Assembly (NCBI GenBank): GCA_004297625.1
Contig: SCTY01000003.1
Coordinates: 496,001-560,000 of the forward strand
DNA: 64,000 nt
Direction of reading: 5' to 3'
From: Betaproteobacteria bacterium
GTDB taxonomy: Bacteria; Pseudomonadota; Gammaproteobacteria; Burkholderiales; SG8-39
The notes under the pieces were generated by a model. The model saw only the letters and a list, made by a program, of their open reading frames with translations, made no database searches and was not told the DNA's origin. Position numbers and translations under genes: made by a program. This document shows, one piece after another, positions 1-8,116 of the stretch (positions are counted from its first letter, which is position 1; each line of letters starts with the position of its first letter).

Positions 1-1
1 G

Positions 2-1330
2 GTCGCGCTGATGCGCGTATCGCGCCGCGTGGAGGCGCTCCCCGGCGTCGAAGCGGCGGCGCTGCTCATCGGAACGCCGGCCAACAAAGCGCTGCTGCGC
101 AATGCGGGCTTGCTCGGCGCCGAAGGCGAGCAGGCGACGCCGAACGACCTCATCATCGCCGTGCGCGGCGCGAAGGCTGCGCAAGCCGTCGAATCGGGCT
201 TGCAGCTTCTCGTGGAGACAAGGCAAGAGCCAGCCGAGGCGCTGCCGCGCGCGCGCAGCCTGCCTGGCGCGCTCGAGCTTCTGCCCGACGCGAACCTCGC
301 CCTCGTATCCGTGCCGGGCGAGTTCGCCGCTTACGAAGCGCGCAACGCCCTCGAGCGCGGCCTGCACGTGCTCGTGTTTTCCGACAACGTGCCGCTCGAG
401 GAAGAGATCTCGCTCAAGCGGCTTGCGCGCGACAAGGGGTTGCTGCTCATGGGCCCCGATTGCGGCACGGCGCTCATTGCCGGCACGCCGATCGCCTTCG
501 CCAACGCGGTGCCGCGCGGCGACATCGGCATCGTCTCGGCGTCCGGAACCGGGCTGCAGGAGGTGTCGTCGCTGATCGCGCGCCTGGGCGGGGGCGTATC
601 GCACGGCATCGGCGTAGGCGGGCGCGACCTCGACGCGCGCATCGGCGCGCTCGGCACCCTCGCCGCGCTGGAGGCTCTCGAGCAGGATCCCGCGACCTCG
701 AAAATCGTGCTCATCTCCAAGCCGCCGTCGCCCGAAGCGGCGCAGCGCGTTCTCGAGCGGATCGAGCGCAGCCCCAAGCCGTGCGTGGTGTGCTTTCTCG
801 GCTTGCGGGCGCCGGGAATCGCGCTCACTCTCACCGAAGCCGCCGAGCGCGCGCTGAACCGCAAGCTAGCGCCGCTCGCTCCCACCCGGGCGAAAAAAAT
901 TCCGGGCGGGCGGGTCCGCGGCCTGTTCTGTGGCGGGACGCTGTGCGCCGAGGGCGAGCTCATCTTCCAGGCGAAAAACCTCTCGGGCCACGCGTTCGTC
1001 GACCTCGGCGCCGACGAGCTCACGCGCGGGCGGCCGCATCCGATGATCGAGCCCGAGCTGCGCAGCGATCATCTGAAGCGCGCCCTGGCCGACGCTGCGG
1101 TGGACCTCGTTCTCGTCGACGTCGTGCTCGGCTACGGCGCGCATGAAAATCCTGCCGCGGTGCTCGCAAAAGCCATCGGGAAACGAAAACCCGTGATCGC
1201 TTCCGTGACCGGCACCGAGCAGGACCCGCAGGTCTGGTCGCGGCAGGTGGCGATCCTGCGCGAAGCCGGCGTGATCGTCGCCGCGTCGAACGCGCACGCC
1301 GCGCAGCTCGCGGCCGCGCTCGTCGCCTAG
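2..1330 (+). CDS. fdrA: FdrA/AllF-type oxamate carbamoyltransferase subunit (5' end outside window)
   Basis: The reading frame is open back to the first bases, and the ATG at 11 lies inside the conserved 'MRVSRRVEALPGV' N-terminal block of FdrA, so the true start is left of the window. About 442 codons are present. The protein resembles the succinyl-CoA synthetase alpha fold: a Rossmann-like part, then 'GIVSASGTGLQEV' and the glycine-rich 'GIGVGGRDLDARIG' near residues 175-215. FdrA (AllF) works with AllG (DUF1116) and AllH (DUF2877) in the oxamate carbamoyltransferase of E. coli, which converts oxalurate plus phosphate to oxamate and carbamoyl phosphate. AllH and carbamate kinase lie just downstream on the opposite strand. 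AllG is not in the window and may lie to the left. The family call is secure; the reaction here is inferred from context. Confidence 0.85.
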   Translation, partial: VALMRVSRRVEALPGVEAAALLIGTPANKALLRNAGLLGAEGEQATPNDLIIAVRGAKAAQAVESGLQLLVETRQEPAEALPRARSLPGALELLPDANLALVSVPGEFAAYEARNALERGLHVLVFSDNVPLEEEISLKRLARDKGLLLMGPDCGTALIAGTPIAFANAVPRGDIGIVSASGTGLQEVSSLIARLGGGVSHGIGVGGRDLDARIGALGTLAALEALEQDPATSKIVLISKPPSPEAAQRVLERIERSPKPCVVCFLGLRAPGIALTLTEAAERALNRKLAPLAPTRAKKIPGGRVRGLFCGGTLCAEGELIFQAKNLSGHAFVDLGADELTRGRPHPMIEPELRSDHLKRALADAAVDLVLVDVVLGYGAHENPAAVLAKAIGKRKPVIASVTGTEQDPQVWSRQVAILREAGVIVAASNAHAAQLAAALVA

Positions 1331-1334
1331 CCGG

Positions 1335-2069
1335 TCAACGCAGCACCGCGAGCGCGCCCGCGAGCGCGTCCCAGCCCGAGCAGTGGCCGACGGCATCCAG
1401 CTTTTCGAGCTGCAAATCGCCGTTCAGGACGTCATGGAGCGCTTCGTGCGCTTCGCCGGCAGCCGCGGCCGCGAGATGCGCGGCGCTGATCGCGCTCGTG
1501 CGGCCGGCGAGGCGCGGCTGCAGCCAGCGCCAAAGGCCGTCGGCCTGCACGCCGCGGCCGCAAGCGCGCAACGCCACCAGCATGCCGCCGAGATAGTCGT
1601 CGCCGGAGGGCGTAAGCCCGGGACCCAGCCCGATGAGCTGCTCGGCTTCGGCGCCGAGCGCATTGCCGACCAGCCAGCGCTCCAGCGCCTCCAGCGCCGG
1701 CTGCGCATGGCCGCTCAGCGCGTTGTGCGTGCCGACGATCAGGCAGCCGAGCCCTTCGGCCGGCACGAGGGGGCGCGCAGCTTGCCGCAAGTCTTGGATA
1801 TTCAGCCGACCGGGCTGGTACGGCGGCGGCGCCCACACTTGCGCGTGGGCGTTGTCGACGCTCACGCGCTCGCCCAAGGCCGGAATCTTCACTTCGCCGA
1901 CGAGGACATTCAGCGGCCCCCGGCCGAGGGAAATATCGCCGATGCAGGCATAGCGCTCGCCCGGGAAGCGCAGGTAAAAGCTGCGCCGGAAGGCCGCGCA
2001 CACTTCGCCCTCGCCCGAGGCGAGCGCTGCTTGCGCGAAGCGCCCGGCGACCTCAGCCGTGAACGACAT
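1335..2069 (-). CDS. allH: DUF2877 protein, AllH-type oxamate carbamoyltransferase subunit
   Basis: This 244-residue DUF2877 protein has the family signature 'GLGPGLTPSGDDYLGGML' near residue 150. The ATG at 2069 ('MSFTAEVAGRF') is preferred. The frame is open further upstream, but that extension lies inside the carbamate kinase gene and reads like a low-complexity shadow. The start overlaps the 3' end of carbamate kinase by 17 bases, which suggests translational coupling. In E. coli the DUF2877 protein YlbF (AllH) is part of the oxalurate-phosphorolysing complex with FdrA and YlbE. Here it converges with the FdrA gene, leaving only 4 bases between the stop codons. It has no membrane segment or signal peptide. 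Family assignment is firm; subunit role is inferred. Confidence 0.8.
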   Translation of the reverse strand: MSFTAEVAGRFAQAALASGEGEVCAAFRRSFYLRFPGERYACIGDISLGRGPLNVLVGEVKIPALGERVSVDNAHAQVWAPPPYQPGRLNIQDLRQAARPLVPAEGLGCLIVGTHNALSGHAQPALEALERWLVGNALGAEAEQLIGLGPGLTPSGDDYLGGMLVALRACGRGVQADGLWRWLQPRLAGRTSAISAAHLAAAAAGEAHEALHDVLNGDLQLEKLDAVGHCSGWDALAGALAVLR

Positions 2070-3000
2070 GCGTCCCGCTGTGGCCGGCGAGCGCGGGCAA
2101 TGCGTGCTCCAGGTGGCCGATGACGGCGCGCCGGCCGCCGCCTTCGAGGTGGCGGATCGCCGCCTCGATCTTGGGCCCCATGCTGCCCCTGGCAAAGTGA
2201 CCGGCCTGCTGATGCAGCCTGAGCTCGGCGAGCGTCACCTGGTCGAGGTAGCGCTGGCGCGGCGTGTTGAAGTCGATGGCCACGCGGTCCACCGCCGTGA
2301 GGAGGAGGAGATCCGGAACGCCGAGCGATCTCGCGAGCAGCGCCGAGGTGAGATCCTTGTCGACTACGGCCTGCACGCCCTGCCAGTCGCCCTTTGCGTC
2401 GCGCACCACCGGGATGCCGCCGCCGCCGCCCGCGATGAGCACCGTTCCGGACTCGAGCAGCGCCCGGATGACGTGCAGGTTGATGATGGCGCGCGGCTCG
2501 GGCGAAGCCACGCAGTGGCGCCATCCGCGGCCCGCGTCGTCCATCATGCGCCAGCCCCTGGCTTCGAACGCGCGCGCCTCAGGCTCGGAAAAGAACGCGC
2601 CGATCGGCTTGCTCGGCGCATCGAACGCGGGATCGTGCGCATCGACCTCGACCTGCGTCACCACGCAAGCCGCCTGCCGCTCGATGCCGGCGCGCCGCAT
2701 CGCGTTCTCCAGCGCCTGCATGAGCAGGTAGCCGATGCCGCCCTGGCTGTGCGCCACGCAAACGTCCAGGCGCATCGGCGGAATCTGCTCGCGCGTCAGC
2801 ATCATGCGCAGCAGGATCTTGCCGACCACGGGGCCGTTTCCATGGGTGATGAGAATGCGGTTATTCGACCGGATGAGCGGAAGCAAGGCCTGGGCCGCGC
2901 GCTCGGCGACCCGCTCCTGCTCCTCGGTCGTGCCGCGGATGCTCTCCGGATGGGTCGCGTTGCCGCCGATCGCCACGAGCAGCGACTGCGGGACCGGCAT
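2053..3000 (-). CDS. arcC: Carbamate kinase
   Basis: This amino-acid kinase family protein of 315 residues is of normal length for carbamate kinase. Visible family motifs are 'VAIGGNA' at the N-terminus, 'THGNGPVVG' near residue 50, 'IAGGGGGIPVV' near residue 205, and 'VVDKDLTSALLA' near 228. It would transfer phosphate from carbamoyl phosphate to ADP, giving ATP, CO2 and ammonia. The ATG at 3000 is chosen because 'MPVPQSLLVAIGGN' matches the family start and follows the aminotransferase stop by 2 bases. Flanked by a PucG-type aminotransferase and AllH, it is best read as the AllK-like last step of ureide breakdown rather than part of arginine deimination; no arcA or arcB is nearby. Confidence 0.93.
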   Translation of the reverse strand: MPVPQSLLVAIGGNATHPESIRGTTEEQERVAERAAQALLPLIRSNNRILITHGNGPVVGKILLRMMLTREQIPPMRLDVCVAHSQGGIGYLLMQALENAMRRAGIERQAACVVTQVEVDAHDPAFDAPSKPIGAFFSEPEARAFEARGWRMMDDAGRGWRHCVASPEPRAIINLHVIRALLESGTVLIAGGGGGIPVVRDAKGDWQGVQAVVDKDLTSALLARSLGVPDLLLLTAVDRVAIDFNTPRQRYLDQVTLAELRLHQQAGHFARGSMGPKIEAAIRHLEGGGRRAVIGHLEHALPALAGHSGTHVVHG

Positions 3001-3002
3001 CG

Positions 3003-4247
3003 TCAGCCCGCGCGGTAGGCCGCGAGCGCCGCATCGACGCCGGCGCCGCGCGGCAGCTTGAATTTCTCGGCCGCAAGCACCGCGTCGAGCGCGCCCAGCG
3101 TGGCGAGGACTGCGTCGGCGCGCGCGTTGTAGCCCATGGTGCCGATGCGCCAGATGCGCCCGTGCAGCGGCCCGAACGAGGTGCCGATTTCGATGCTGAA
3201 ATCCTGCAGCAGCGCACGGCGCACCTTCTCGCCGTCCACGCCGTCGGGAATGGTGACGCCGGTGACGTTCGCCATCTTGTGCGCCTGGTCGCCGAACAGG
3301 CGCAGGCCCATCGCTTTCAAGCCGGCCGTGAGCGCGTGCGAAGCGGTTGCATGGCGCGCGAATGCATTCTTCGGCCCTTCTTGGAGCAGGATGCGGGCGC
3401 ACTCGCGCGCCGCGTAGAGCATGGTGGTGGCTTCGGTGTGGTGGTTGAGCGCCTTGTCGGACCAGTAGTCCATGATCATCGCGAGGTCGAAGTAATTGGA
3501 CCGGATCACCGGACCCTCGCCCTCGATCTCGCCCTTGCCGCGCAGCCCGGCCTCGGTATGCCTTCTTCTGAAAATGACCTTTTCGGCGCGCTCGTTCAGC
3601 GTCAACGGCGCGCTGCCCGAAGGCCCGGCGAGGCATTTCTGCAGTCCGGCGCTGACCACGTCGAGCTCCCAGGCGTCCACGGGAAGATCCATGCCGCCGA
3701 GCGTAGCGGTCGCATCGACATAGAGAAGAACGTCGTGCGCGCGGCACAGCCTGCCGAGCTCGGCGAGCGGCTGCGCCATCGTGGTCGAGGTGTCGCCGTG
3801 CGAGATCGCGACGAGCTTCGGCCGGAAGCTCTTGATTTCGGCTTCGAGCTTCTCCGGCGCGAACACCGTGCCCCACTCGATTTCCGCGGCGCGCACTTCG
3901 GCGCCGTAGCGTTTCGCGATCTCGACCTTGAGGTGGCCGAAGCGGCCGAAGACCGGCACCAGCACGCGATCGCCCGGCTCGATGAGCGAGGCGAGCGCGG
4001 CCTCGATCGCCGAGCGCGCGGTGCCGTCGACGAGCAGCGTCCAGCGATTTTTCGTCTGGAACACGCCGCGGTAGAGCTCCGACACCTGCTTCATGTAATC
4101 GCGGAACTGGGGGTCGAACTGGCCGAGGAGCTGGGCGCTCATGGCGCGCAGCACCCGGGGATCGGCGTTGATGGGGCCGGGGCCCATCAGCAGCCTCGGC
4201 GCCGGATTGAGGTCTTCGACCAGGTCACGCGGGTACGCCCGGTTCAT
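3003..4247 (-). CDS. pucG: PucG-type (S)-ureidoglycine-glyoxylate aminotransferase
   Basis: This class V PLP aminotransferase has 414 residues. The motifs 'LLMGPGPINADPRVL', 'EWGTVFAPEKLE', 'SNYFDL', 'LNHHTEATTMLYAARE' and 'IWRIGTMGYNA' agree closely with Bacillus PucG as I remember it. The PLP lysine is in 'SAGLQKCLAGPSG' near residue 199. PucG moves the amino group of ureidoglycine to glyoxylate, giving oxalurate and glycine. Oxalurate is the substrate of the AllFGH complex encoded next door. ATG 4247 ('MNRAYPRD') is preceded by GGAA; ATG 4256, three codons upstream, is a possible alternative. The gene starts the tight aminotransferase-carbamate kinase-AllH operon. Alanine- or serine-glyoxylate activity is the main alternative. 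Confidence 0.82.
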   Translation of the reverse strand: MNRAYPRDLVEDLNPAPRLLMGPGPINADPRVLRAMSAQLLGQFDPQFRDYMKQVSELYRGVFQTKNRWTLLVDGTARSAIEAALASLIEPGDRVLVPVFGRFGHLKVEIAKRYGAEVRAAEIEWGTVFAPEKLEAEIKSFRPKLVAISHGDTSTTMAQPLAELGRLCRAHDVLLYVDATATLGGMDLPVDAWELDVVSAGLQKCLAGPSGSAPLTLNERAEKVIFRRRHTEAGLRGKGEIEGEGPVIRSNYFDLAMIMDYWSDKALNHHTEATTMLYAARECARILLQEGPKNAFARHATASHALTAGLKAMGLRLFGDQAHKMANVTGVTIPDGVDGEKVRRALLQDFSIEIGTSFGPLHGRIWRIGTMGYNARADAVLATLGALDAVLAAEKFKLPRGAGVDAALAAYRAG

Positions 4248-4269
4248 CGGTTCCATTCTAGCGGCGCGG

Positions 4270-5085
4270 CTACAGCATGGGGCCCGGCTGACCCAGGGCG
4301 TGCTCGGTGAGCTGGAGAACGATCCACTCGTAGGCATCGTCGACCGAATCGGTCCGGTGAAGCAGCTCCACGTCGCGCGCGGCGATGGTGCCGTGACGCA
4401 CCAGCGCGTCGAAATCGATCACCTGCCGCCAGTACTCGGTCCCGAAGAGCACCATCGGCATCGGCTTGCGCATCTTTCTCGTCTGAACCAGCGTGAGCAG
4501 CTCGAACAGTTCGTCGAGCGTGCCGAAGCCCCCGGGAAACACGACCACCGCCTTCGCGAGATAGGCGAACCAGAACTTGCGCATGAAGAAGTAGTGGAAG
4601 TGGAAGGCGAGCTCGCGCGTGACGTAGGGGTTGTCGAACTCCTCTACAGGGATGGAGATGGTCAGCCCGACGTTCATGCCGTGGGCTTCTGCGGCGCCGC
4701 GGTTCGCCGCCTCCATGATCCCCGGGCCGCCGCCGGTGCACACCACGAAGCGCTCTTCGTCCCGGTTGAGGTCCTTCGACCACTGCGTGAGCCGGAAGGC
4801 GAGGCTGCGCGCGGCCTCGTAGTAGGTCGACATTTGAAGGTCCGTCCGCGCGCGCTCGAGGTCGCCTTCGCCGGCCTGTGCGGTGGCGAGCGCCGCTTCG
4901 CATTGCTCGCGCGAGCGGACGCGCGCGGAGCCCATGAACACCACGGTGTCGTCGACGCGGTGGCGCTCGAACCGGGCCTTCGGCTCGAGATATTCGGCCA
5001 GGATGCGCAGGGGCCGCGCGTCCTTGCTGTTGAGAAAGCCCCGGTTGCGATAAGCCTTGCCGGGGCGCTGCGAGCGCTGGACCAT
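4270..5085 (-). CDS. LOG-family nucleotide 5'-monophosphate phosphoribohydrolase
   Basis: This 271-residue TIGR00730/LOG protein carries the two hallmark motifs 'GGGPGIMEAANRGAAEA' near residue 115 and 'VVVFPGGFGTLDELFELLT' near residue 180, which bind the phosphoribosyl group. LOG enzymes hydrolyse nucleoside monophosphates to a free base and ribose 5-phosphate, classically cytokinin nucleotides. It is longer than the shortest LOG proteins (about 190 residues), with an extra N-terminal stretch of about 40 residues rich in basic residues. It ends 22 bases upstream of the PucG gene on the same strand, so the two may be cotranscribed. A role in purine base release would fit the ureide cluster, but that is inference. 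Confidence 0.85.
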   Translation of the reverse strand: MVQRSQRPGKAYRNRGFLNSKDARPLRILAEYLEPKARFERHRVDDTVVFMGSARVRSREQCEAALATAQAGEGDLERARTDLQMSTYYEAARSLAFRLTQWSKDLNRDEERFVVCTGGGPGIMEAANRGAAEAHGMNVGLTISIPVEEFDNPYVTRELAFHFHYFFMRKFWFAYLAKAVVVFPGGFGTLDELFELLTLVQTRKMRKPMPMVLFGTEYWRQVIDFDALVRHGTIAARDVELLHRTDSVDDAYEWIVLQLTEHALGQPGPML

Positions 5086-5347
5086 GAATGGGCTCCCGTT
5101 TGCCGAATCGTAGAACCACTCGGTTGCGAGAATACAATTGCGCGCCGCCGCTCGGTCGCCCGGCGGATAGCATGCGGCAATAGTATATTTGCCTGCGCGG
5201 AGGGTTCCGATTGACGCTGGCGGACATCGAACTTACCGGTTCGGCATCGCGGATCCCGATCAGCATTACCATCTGCCGTTCAAGTGCGCGCCGTGGGGTT
5301 ATTCGTGCTTCCGCGGCGGGGCTTGATAGCGCGGGAAAACGTGGTCC

Positions 5348-6415
5348 GTGCCTGATTTGGTGGCGTACGCTCTCGACTGGCTGAACCTGCTCTTGCGCTG
5401 GGCGCACGTCGCCGCGGTGATCGTCTGGCTCGGGGCCGCTTTCTACCTGCTGTGTCTCGAAAAGCAGCCGCGGGGCAGACCCTGGATCATGTGGCCGTCC
5501 TACGTGGCGTGGCTCACCGGCTTCGCGCTGCTCGTGGCCATGTACTACGTCGATGCGGATCTTTATCTCGTCGATCCGCAGGTCATGGCGCTGCCGAAAT
5601 GGAGCGCGATCGTCGCCAGCCTTGCCCTGCTGGTCGCCGGCCTGGGCATCTACGAAGCGGCGTGTCGTCTGATAAAGAACGAGCCGGGGCTGAGCGCGCT
5701 GCTGCTCGCTCTGCTCGCGGTGACGGCTTGGGGGCTTACGCTCGTCTTTAGCGGCCGCGGCGCCTTCATTCATTTCGGCGCTCTTCTCGGGACCGTCATG
5801 GCGGGAAACGTGGCTCACATCCAGGTGCCGGTTGCGCGCCGCGCGGCCCTTGCGCTGAAGGAAGGGCGCGCGCCCGACCCGGTCGAAGCGGCGCGCGCGC
5901 GCCAGCGCAGCCTGCACAACGGCTACCTGACCCTGCCGGCGGTGTTCGCCATGATCTCGAATCACCACGCGAGCGTTCTCGGCGACCGGTGGGCCTGGCT
6001 CGCGCTCATCGCGCTTGCCGCGGCGGGGCTGCTCGTGCACGCGGGCGTCTTCACGCGCGGGCGTACGCGTGCGTGGATGTGGATCGGTGCCGCGATCGCC
6101 GTCGCCGTGCCGGCGGCCGTCATCGCGCCGCGCAAGGCAAGCGACGAACGGAAAGCCGAGTTCTCCGAAGTGAAGCGGATCATCGATGCCCGCTGCGTCG
6201 CATGCCATGCACAGCGGCCGAGCTACCCCGGCATCGCCGAGGCGCCCAAAGGCGTGAAGCTCGATACCGCGGAGCGTATCCGGGCGCAGGCGCGCCAGAT
6301 CCACCAGCAGAGCGTGCGCACGAACGTCATGCCGCCGGGAAACCTCACCCGGCTGAGCGCGGAAGAACGCGCGCTGCTCGATCGCTGGTTCCGCGCCGGC
6401 GCCGGGAGCGACTGA
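5348..6415 (+). CDS. puuD: Urate hydroxylase PuuD (membrane urate oxidase with cytochrome c domain)
   Basis: The first 255 residues hold about seven or eight membrane helices ('DWLNLLLRWAHVAAVIVWLGAAFY' and on). The rest is a cytochrome c-like domain with one heme motif, CVACH, near residue 284, and a possible distal ligand in 'VMPPGN' near 328. This is the PuuD architecture, in which urate is oxidised to 5-hydroxyisourate with electrons passed to the respiratory chain. At 355 residues it is shorter than the roughly 400 typical of PuuD. The loop after the first helix, which I recall carrying a 'GGGFY' segment, is missing. The GTG at 5348 is the chosen start. It lies beside ureide-degradation genes, which supports the call. 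Confidence 0.78.
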   Translation: MPDLVAYALDWLNLLLRWAHVAAVIVWLGAAFYLLCLEKQPRGRPWIMWPSYVAWLTGFALLVAMYYVDADLYLVDPQVMALPKWSAIVASLALLVAGLGIYEAACRLIKNEPGLSALLLALLAVTAWGLTLVFSGRGAFIHFGALLGTVMAGNVAHIQVPVARRAALALKEGRAPDPVEAARARQRSLHNGYLTLPAVFAMISNHHASVLGDRWAWLALIALAAAGLLVHAGVFTRGRTRAWMWIGAAIAVAVPAAVIAPRKASDERKAEFSEVKRIIDARCVACHAQRPSYPGIAEAPKGVKLDTAERIRAQARQIHQQSVRTNVMPPGNLTRLSAEERALLDRWFRAGAGSD

Positions 6416-6434
6416 GCCTCGCTAGAATGTCCGC

Positions 6435-7055
6435 GTGATACTCGTCATCGGCAACCGGAATTACTCGTCGTGGTCGCTGCGCGCGTGGATTGCGCTCAAG
6501 GTGCTCGGCGTGCCTTTCGAGGAGAAGCGGATCGCCCTGTACGGCCCGGGATCGAAACAGGCGATCCTGCAATATTCGCCGGCGGGCAAGGTCCCGGTCC
6601 TCATCGAGGACGGCACGACGGTTTGGGACTCGCTTGCGATCCTCGAGTACCTCGCCGAGAAGCAGCGCTCGCTCTGGCCGGCGGACCCGCTGCTGCGCGC
6701 CCGGGCGCGGTCGATCTCGGCGGAAATGCATTCGGGATTCCCGAACCTGCGCAACCACATGAGCATGAACGTGCGCAAGCGCTACCCGGGCAAGGGGCGC
6801 ACGCCGGAGGTGCTGCAGGAAATTCGACGGATCGACGGGATCTGGGCGCAGGCGAAAGGGCCGTTCCTTTTCGGGCCTTTCGGCGCGGCGGATGCGATGT
6901 ATGCGCCGGTCGTGCTGAGATTCCGGACGTATGAGGTGAAGGTCAGCAACAAGGCCTACTACGAGGCTGTGCTCGCGCTGCCTGCGATGCAGGAATGGAT
7001 CGCCGGGGCCGAGCGCGAGGCAGAGTCGATCTCGAAGTTCGAAATGTACGAGTGA
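6435..7055 (+). CDS. Glutathione S-transferase family protein
   Basis: The 206-residue protein has an N-terminal thioredoxin-like domain beginning 'LVIGNRNYSSWSLRAWIAL' and including the cis-proline region 'GKVPVLIEDG' near residue 50 and 'VWDSLAILEYLAE' near 64, followed by an all-helical C-terminal domain. The serine in 'NYSSWS' is a likely catalytic residue. The start is a GTG 19 bases after the puuD stop, and the end overlaps the GTG start of cca by 4 bases, so the gene is probably cotranscribed with both. The substrate is unknown. The sequence resembles the group often labelled glutathione S-transferase or maleylacetoacetate isomerase-like in proteobacteria, without enough detail to choose. 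Confidence 0.88.
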   Translation: MILVIGNRNYSSWSLRAWIALKVLGVPFEEKRIALYGPGSKQAILQYSPAGKVPVLIEDGTTVWDSLAILEYLAEKQRSLWPADPLLRARARSISAEMHSGFPNLRNHMSMNVRKRYPGKGRTPEVLQEIRRIDGIWAQAKGPFLFGPFGAADAMYAPVVLRFRTYEVKVSNKAYYEAVLALPAMQEWIAGAEREAESISKFEMYE

Positions 7056-8116
7056 AAGCCTACGTCGTAGGCGGCGCGGTGCGCGACGAGCTCCTCGGCC
7101 TGCCGGTGCAGGACCGCGATTACGTCGTCATCGGCGCGACCCCCGAGGAGATGGTGCGCCAGGGGTTCACGCCGGTCGGCAAGGATTTCCCGGTCTTTCT
7201 GCACCCGCAAACGCACGAGGAATACGCGCTTGCGCGTACCGAGAGAAAGAGCGGCCGCGGCTACAAAGGATTCACCGTGTACGCCGCGCCCGACGTCACG
7301 CTGGAAGAGGACCTGCGGCGGCGCGACCTGACCATCAACGCCATGGCAAGAGCGCCCGACGGCGCGCTCGTCGATCCGTTCGGCGGAAAGCGCGACCTCG
7401 AGGCGCGCGTGCTGCGCCACGTGAGCGAGGCGTTTGCCGAGGACCCGGTGCGCATCCTGCGCGTCGCGCGCTTTGCCGCGCGCCTCGGTTTTCGCGTGGC
7501 CGACGAAACGATGGAGCTCATGCGCCAGATGGTGCGCTCGGGCGAAGCCGACTACCTCGTGCCCGAGCGCGTGTGGCAGGAGTTCTCGCGCGGGCTCGCG
7601 GAGCGGCAGCCCGGACGCATGTTCGAGGTGCTGGATGCGTGCGGGCTCGCCGACAAGCTGTTCGACGGCGTAAAGCCCGTGCCGCAAATCCTCTCGCTCG
7701 CCGCCAAGGCGAACGCCACGGTGCCGGTGCGTTTCGCGCTGATCGCCTGGCCGCATGGCGAGGGCGACGTGGAAGCGGTGTGCGAGCGGCTCAAGGCGCC
7801 CAACGAGGTCCGCGAGCTGGCGCTGCTCGCGTGCCGCAATCGCGTGGCGCTGCGCGCCGTGCCGCTCGCCACACCGGCAGCGCTGCTCGAGCTGCTGAAG
7901 CGCACCGATGCTTTCCGGCGGCCGGAGCGCTTTGCGCAGCTGTGCTCCGTCGCGCGCTATGCGACGCCCGGCCTGGACACCGGCAGGCTCGAGCGCGCGC
8001 TTGCGGCGGCTGCTGGCGTCGATGCCGGCGCGATCGCTGGCGCAGCGCCGACGACGGCCGATATCCCGCGCCTCATCGACGAAGCGCGCACCCGCGCGAT
8101 AGCCCAAGCCGCATGA
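7052..8116 (+). CDS. cca: CCA tRNA nucleotidyltransferase
   Basis: This class II CCA-adding enzyme repairs or builds the tRNA 3' CCA end. Visible motifs are 'VVGGAVRDELLG' at residues 4-15, the metal-binding DXD region 'QDRDYVVIG', the 'EEDLRRRDLTINAMA' block near residue 85, and 'RILRVARFAARLGF' near 132. The GTG at 7052 overlaps the GST stop and gives the correct family N-terminus, although the frame is open back to 6995. At 354 residues it lacks the C-terminal HD phosphohydrolase domain that makes E. coli Cca about 412 residues, so it is the short form. Its stop overlaps the next ATG by 4 bases (ATGA). Confidence 0.95.
   Translation: MKAYVVGGAVRDELLGLPVQDRDYVVIGATPEEMVRQGFTPVGKDFPVFLHPQTHEEYALARTERKSGRGYKGFTVYAAPDVTLEEDLRRRDLTINAMARAPDGALVDPFGGKRDLEARVLRHVSEAFAEDPVRILRVARFAARLGFRVADETMELMRQMVRSGEADYLVPERVWQEFSRGLAERQPGRMFEVLDACGLADKLFDGVKPVPQILSLAAKANATVPVRFALIAWPHGEGDVEAVCERLKAPNEVRELALLACRNRVALRAVPLATPAALLELLKRTDAFRRPERFAQLCSVARYATPGLDTGRLERALAAAAGVDAGAIAGAAPTTADIPRLIDEARTRAIAQAA

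Noticed and set aside
5189..5326. Small TTG-started frame (45 codons) in the 262-base gap before puuD
   Set aside because: No ribosome binding site, no recognisable family, and coding character cannot be judged at this length. I see no other feature in this gap.
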